Shown here: piece after piece, positions 6,992 through 7,676 of the stretch | How positions within the stretch are numbered: position 1 is the stretch's first letter | Layout: the number at the start of each line of letters is the position of its first letter | Source: CAUZFZ01 sp964431285 | Lineage (GTDB): Bacteria > Planctomycetota > Planctomycetia > Planctomycetales > Planctomycetaceae | NCBI GenBank assembly: GCA_964431285.1 | Contig: CAYSJO010000476.1 | Coordinates: 1 to 7,676, forward strand | Direction of reading: 5' to 3' | Length of the DNA stretch: 7,676 nucleotides | Program-made: the position numbers and the translations under genes | Notes under the pieces: model-generated | The model's input: only the letters and a program-made list of their open reading frames with translations | Databases searched by the model: none | What the model was told of the DNA's origin: nothing

Positions 6992-7676
6992 GATCGTGGA
7001 CCGGTAAATCGTAAGTCCAGTTGGCCGCTTCGTAGAGAATGACCTCGTTGATCTCGGGTCTGGACAGAAGATTGCGGATGATTTGCTCACGCCGGGTGGC
7101 AGCGGCTGCTTTGTCCTTGTGGCGCAAGGTGTATTGCGCTTCGTAGAAAAAGCTCTTCGGGCCGGAGTAACTCGAACCGTGGTTGTCCGACTGGTTCTTC
7201 AGGTAGGCATCAGCGAACAGCGAGATCGGACCGTCGTCGGGCAGGTCGCGAAGGCCGAGGAACATTGGTTCGGCGCGCAAGCCGCTCAAGTCCAGCATGC
7301 TCATGCCTTCACCAATGGACGGAATCTGGTTGATGCCCGAGCAGAGGAAGCGATAGTAGCGTGCGTCGTAATGACCGCCATCAGGATCAGGCAATTCTGC
7401 CAGTGCCCGCTTGACTCCGCTTTCTACCGTGGCGCGGGGTGGGATCATGACACGGATTCGCGTGTCGGGAAATTCCTGCTCCAAATCCTGGATCAGAAGA
7501 CGCACGCCCTGAGCGACCGCCGAATTGCGGGCGTAGCGCCACGGATAATTTGCCGATCCGCTCTGGCAAGTGCCCTGCCATTCACCAGGCTGCCAGTCAG
7601 TGATCTTCGCAATGGCTGCGTTTGACCCGTCTTTGAGAAGCGATTGAATGGAAGGGCTTTGTGCCACGGAGAGCGG
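6969..7676 (-). CDS. Unrecognised protein, C-terminal part, runs off the window edge
   Basis: An open frame of at least 235 residues that continues past the right edge, so the true start is not visible; a GTG at 7667 is an internal candidate only. I do not recognise the family. Visible features: a helix-rich start, then RIRVMIPPRATVESGVKRAL, DPDGGHYDARYYRFL, GEGMSMLDLSGLRAEPMFLG, an Asn/Ser/Gly-rich turn around NHGSSYSGPKS, and FFYEAQYTLRHKDKAAAA. Near the end EVILYEAANWTYDLP suggests a hydrophobic beta strand ending in Glu, as in some barrel enzymes, but that is only inference. Composition and a smooth frame support real coding. It stops at TAG 6969-6971 just as the transposase fragment begins, so the C-terminus may be native or may have been cut by the rearrangement. 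Confidence 0.62.
   Translation of the reverse strand, partial: PLSVAQSPSIQSLLKDGSNAAIAKITDWQPGEWQGTCQSGSANYPWRYARNSAVAQGVRLLIQDLEQEFPDTRIRVMIPPRATVESGVKRALAELPDPDGGHYDARYYRFLCSGINQIPSIGEGMSMLDLSGLRAEPMFLGLRDLPDDGPISLFADAYLKNQSDNHGSSYSGPKSFFYEAQYTLRHKDKAAAATRREQIIRNLLSRPEINEVILYEAANWTYDLPVHDPHSYLGP

Noticed and set aside
6830..7090. A minus-strand open frame overlapping the end of the unrecognised gene and the transposase fragment
   Set aside because: It crosses two unrelated coding segments in a third frame and matches nothing I recognise.

Overview
The window looks like accessory DNA from a planctomycete (or close PVC relative). The strongest reason is the side-by-side remains of a PSD1-type protein (DUF1549, alanine-rich coiled coil, DUF1553) and a Tat-exported DUF1501 protein, a pair that is abundant and characteristic in Planctomycetes. 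Every sizeable gene is on the minus strand; plus-strand coding is limited to two gene remnants. I see no rRNA, tRNA, CRISPR array or convincing promoter.

Layout from right to left, in the direction of minus-strand transcription. (1) 7676-6969: the 3' part of an unrecognised protein that enters from outside the window. (2) About 6966-6722: a fragment of an integrase-core (rve-type) transposase with no start, no stop and no second half. (3) 6745-4938: a PSD1 gene without its 5' end (no cytochrome c domain, no N-terminal part of DUF1549). It is split by a -1 frame change at an A_AAA_AAG run followed at once by a perfect 7-bp hairpin. (4) 4837-3392: an intact DUF1501 gene, the usual downstream partner of PSD1. 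(5) 3391-3101: intergenic, with a plus-strand tail that resembles the C-terminus of an SGNH/GDSL-type esterase. (6) 3100-257: an intact, exported, 947-residue GH42-like glycoside hydrolase. (7) 1-256: a plus-strand remnant of an alpha/beta-hydrolase-type esterase, damaged by a frame change.

Read together, this is a mosaic of polysaccharide- and ester-degrading functions in which only the DUF1501 protein and the GH42-like enzyme are full length. The rest are broken ends, consistent with repeated rearrangement around a mobile element, or less attractively with assembly errors. The intact genes would act outside the cytoplasm: the GH42-like enzyme on a beta-linked sugar, the DUF1501 protein in a role still undefined in the literature.

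The most interesting single observation is the frame change inside PSD1. It is either a simple homopolymer indel in a decaying gene or a programmed -1 frameshift with the same heptamer, in the same phase, as dnaX. I cannot decide between these from one sequence, and the missing 5' end of the gene favours decay.
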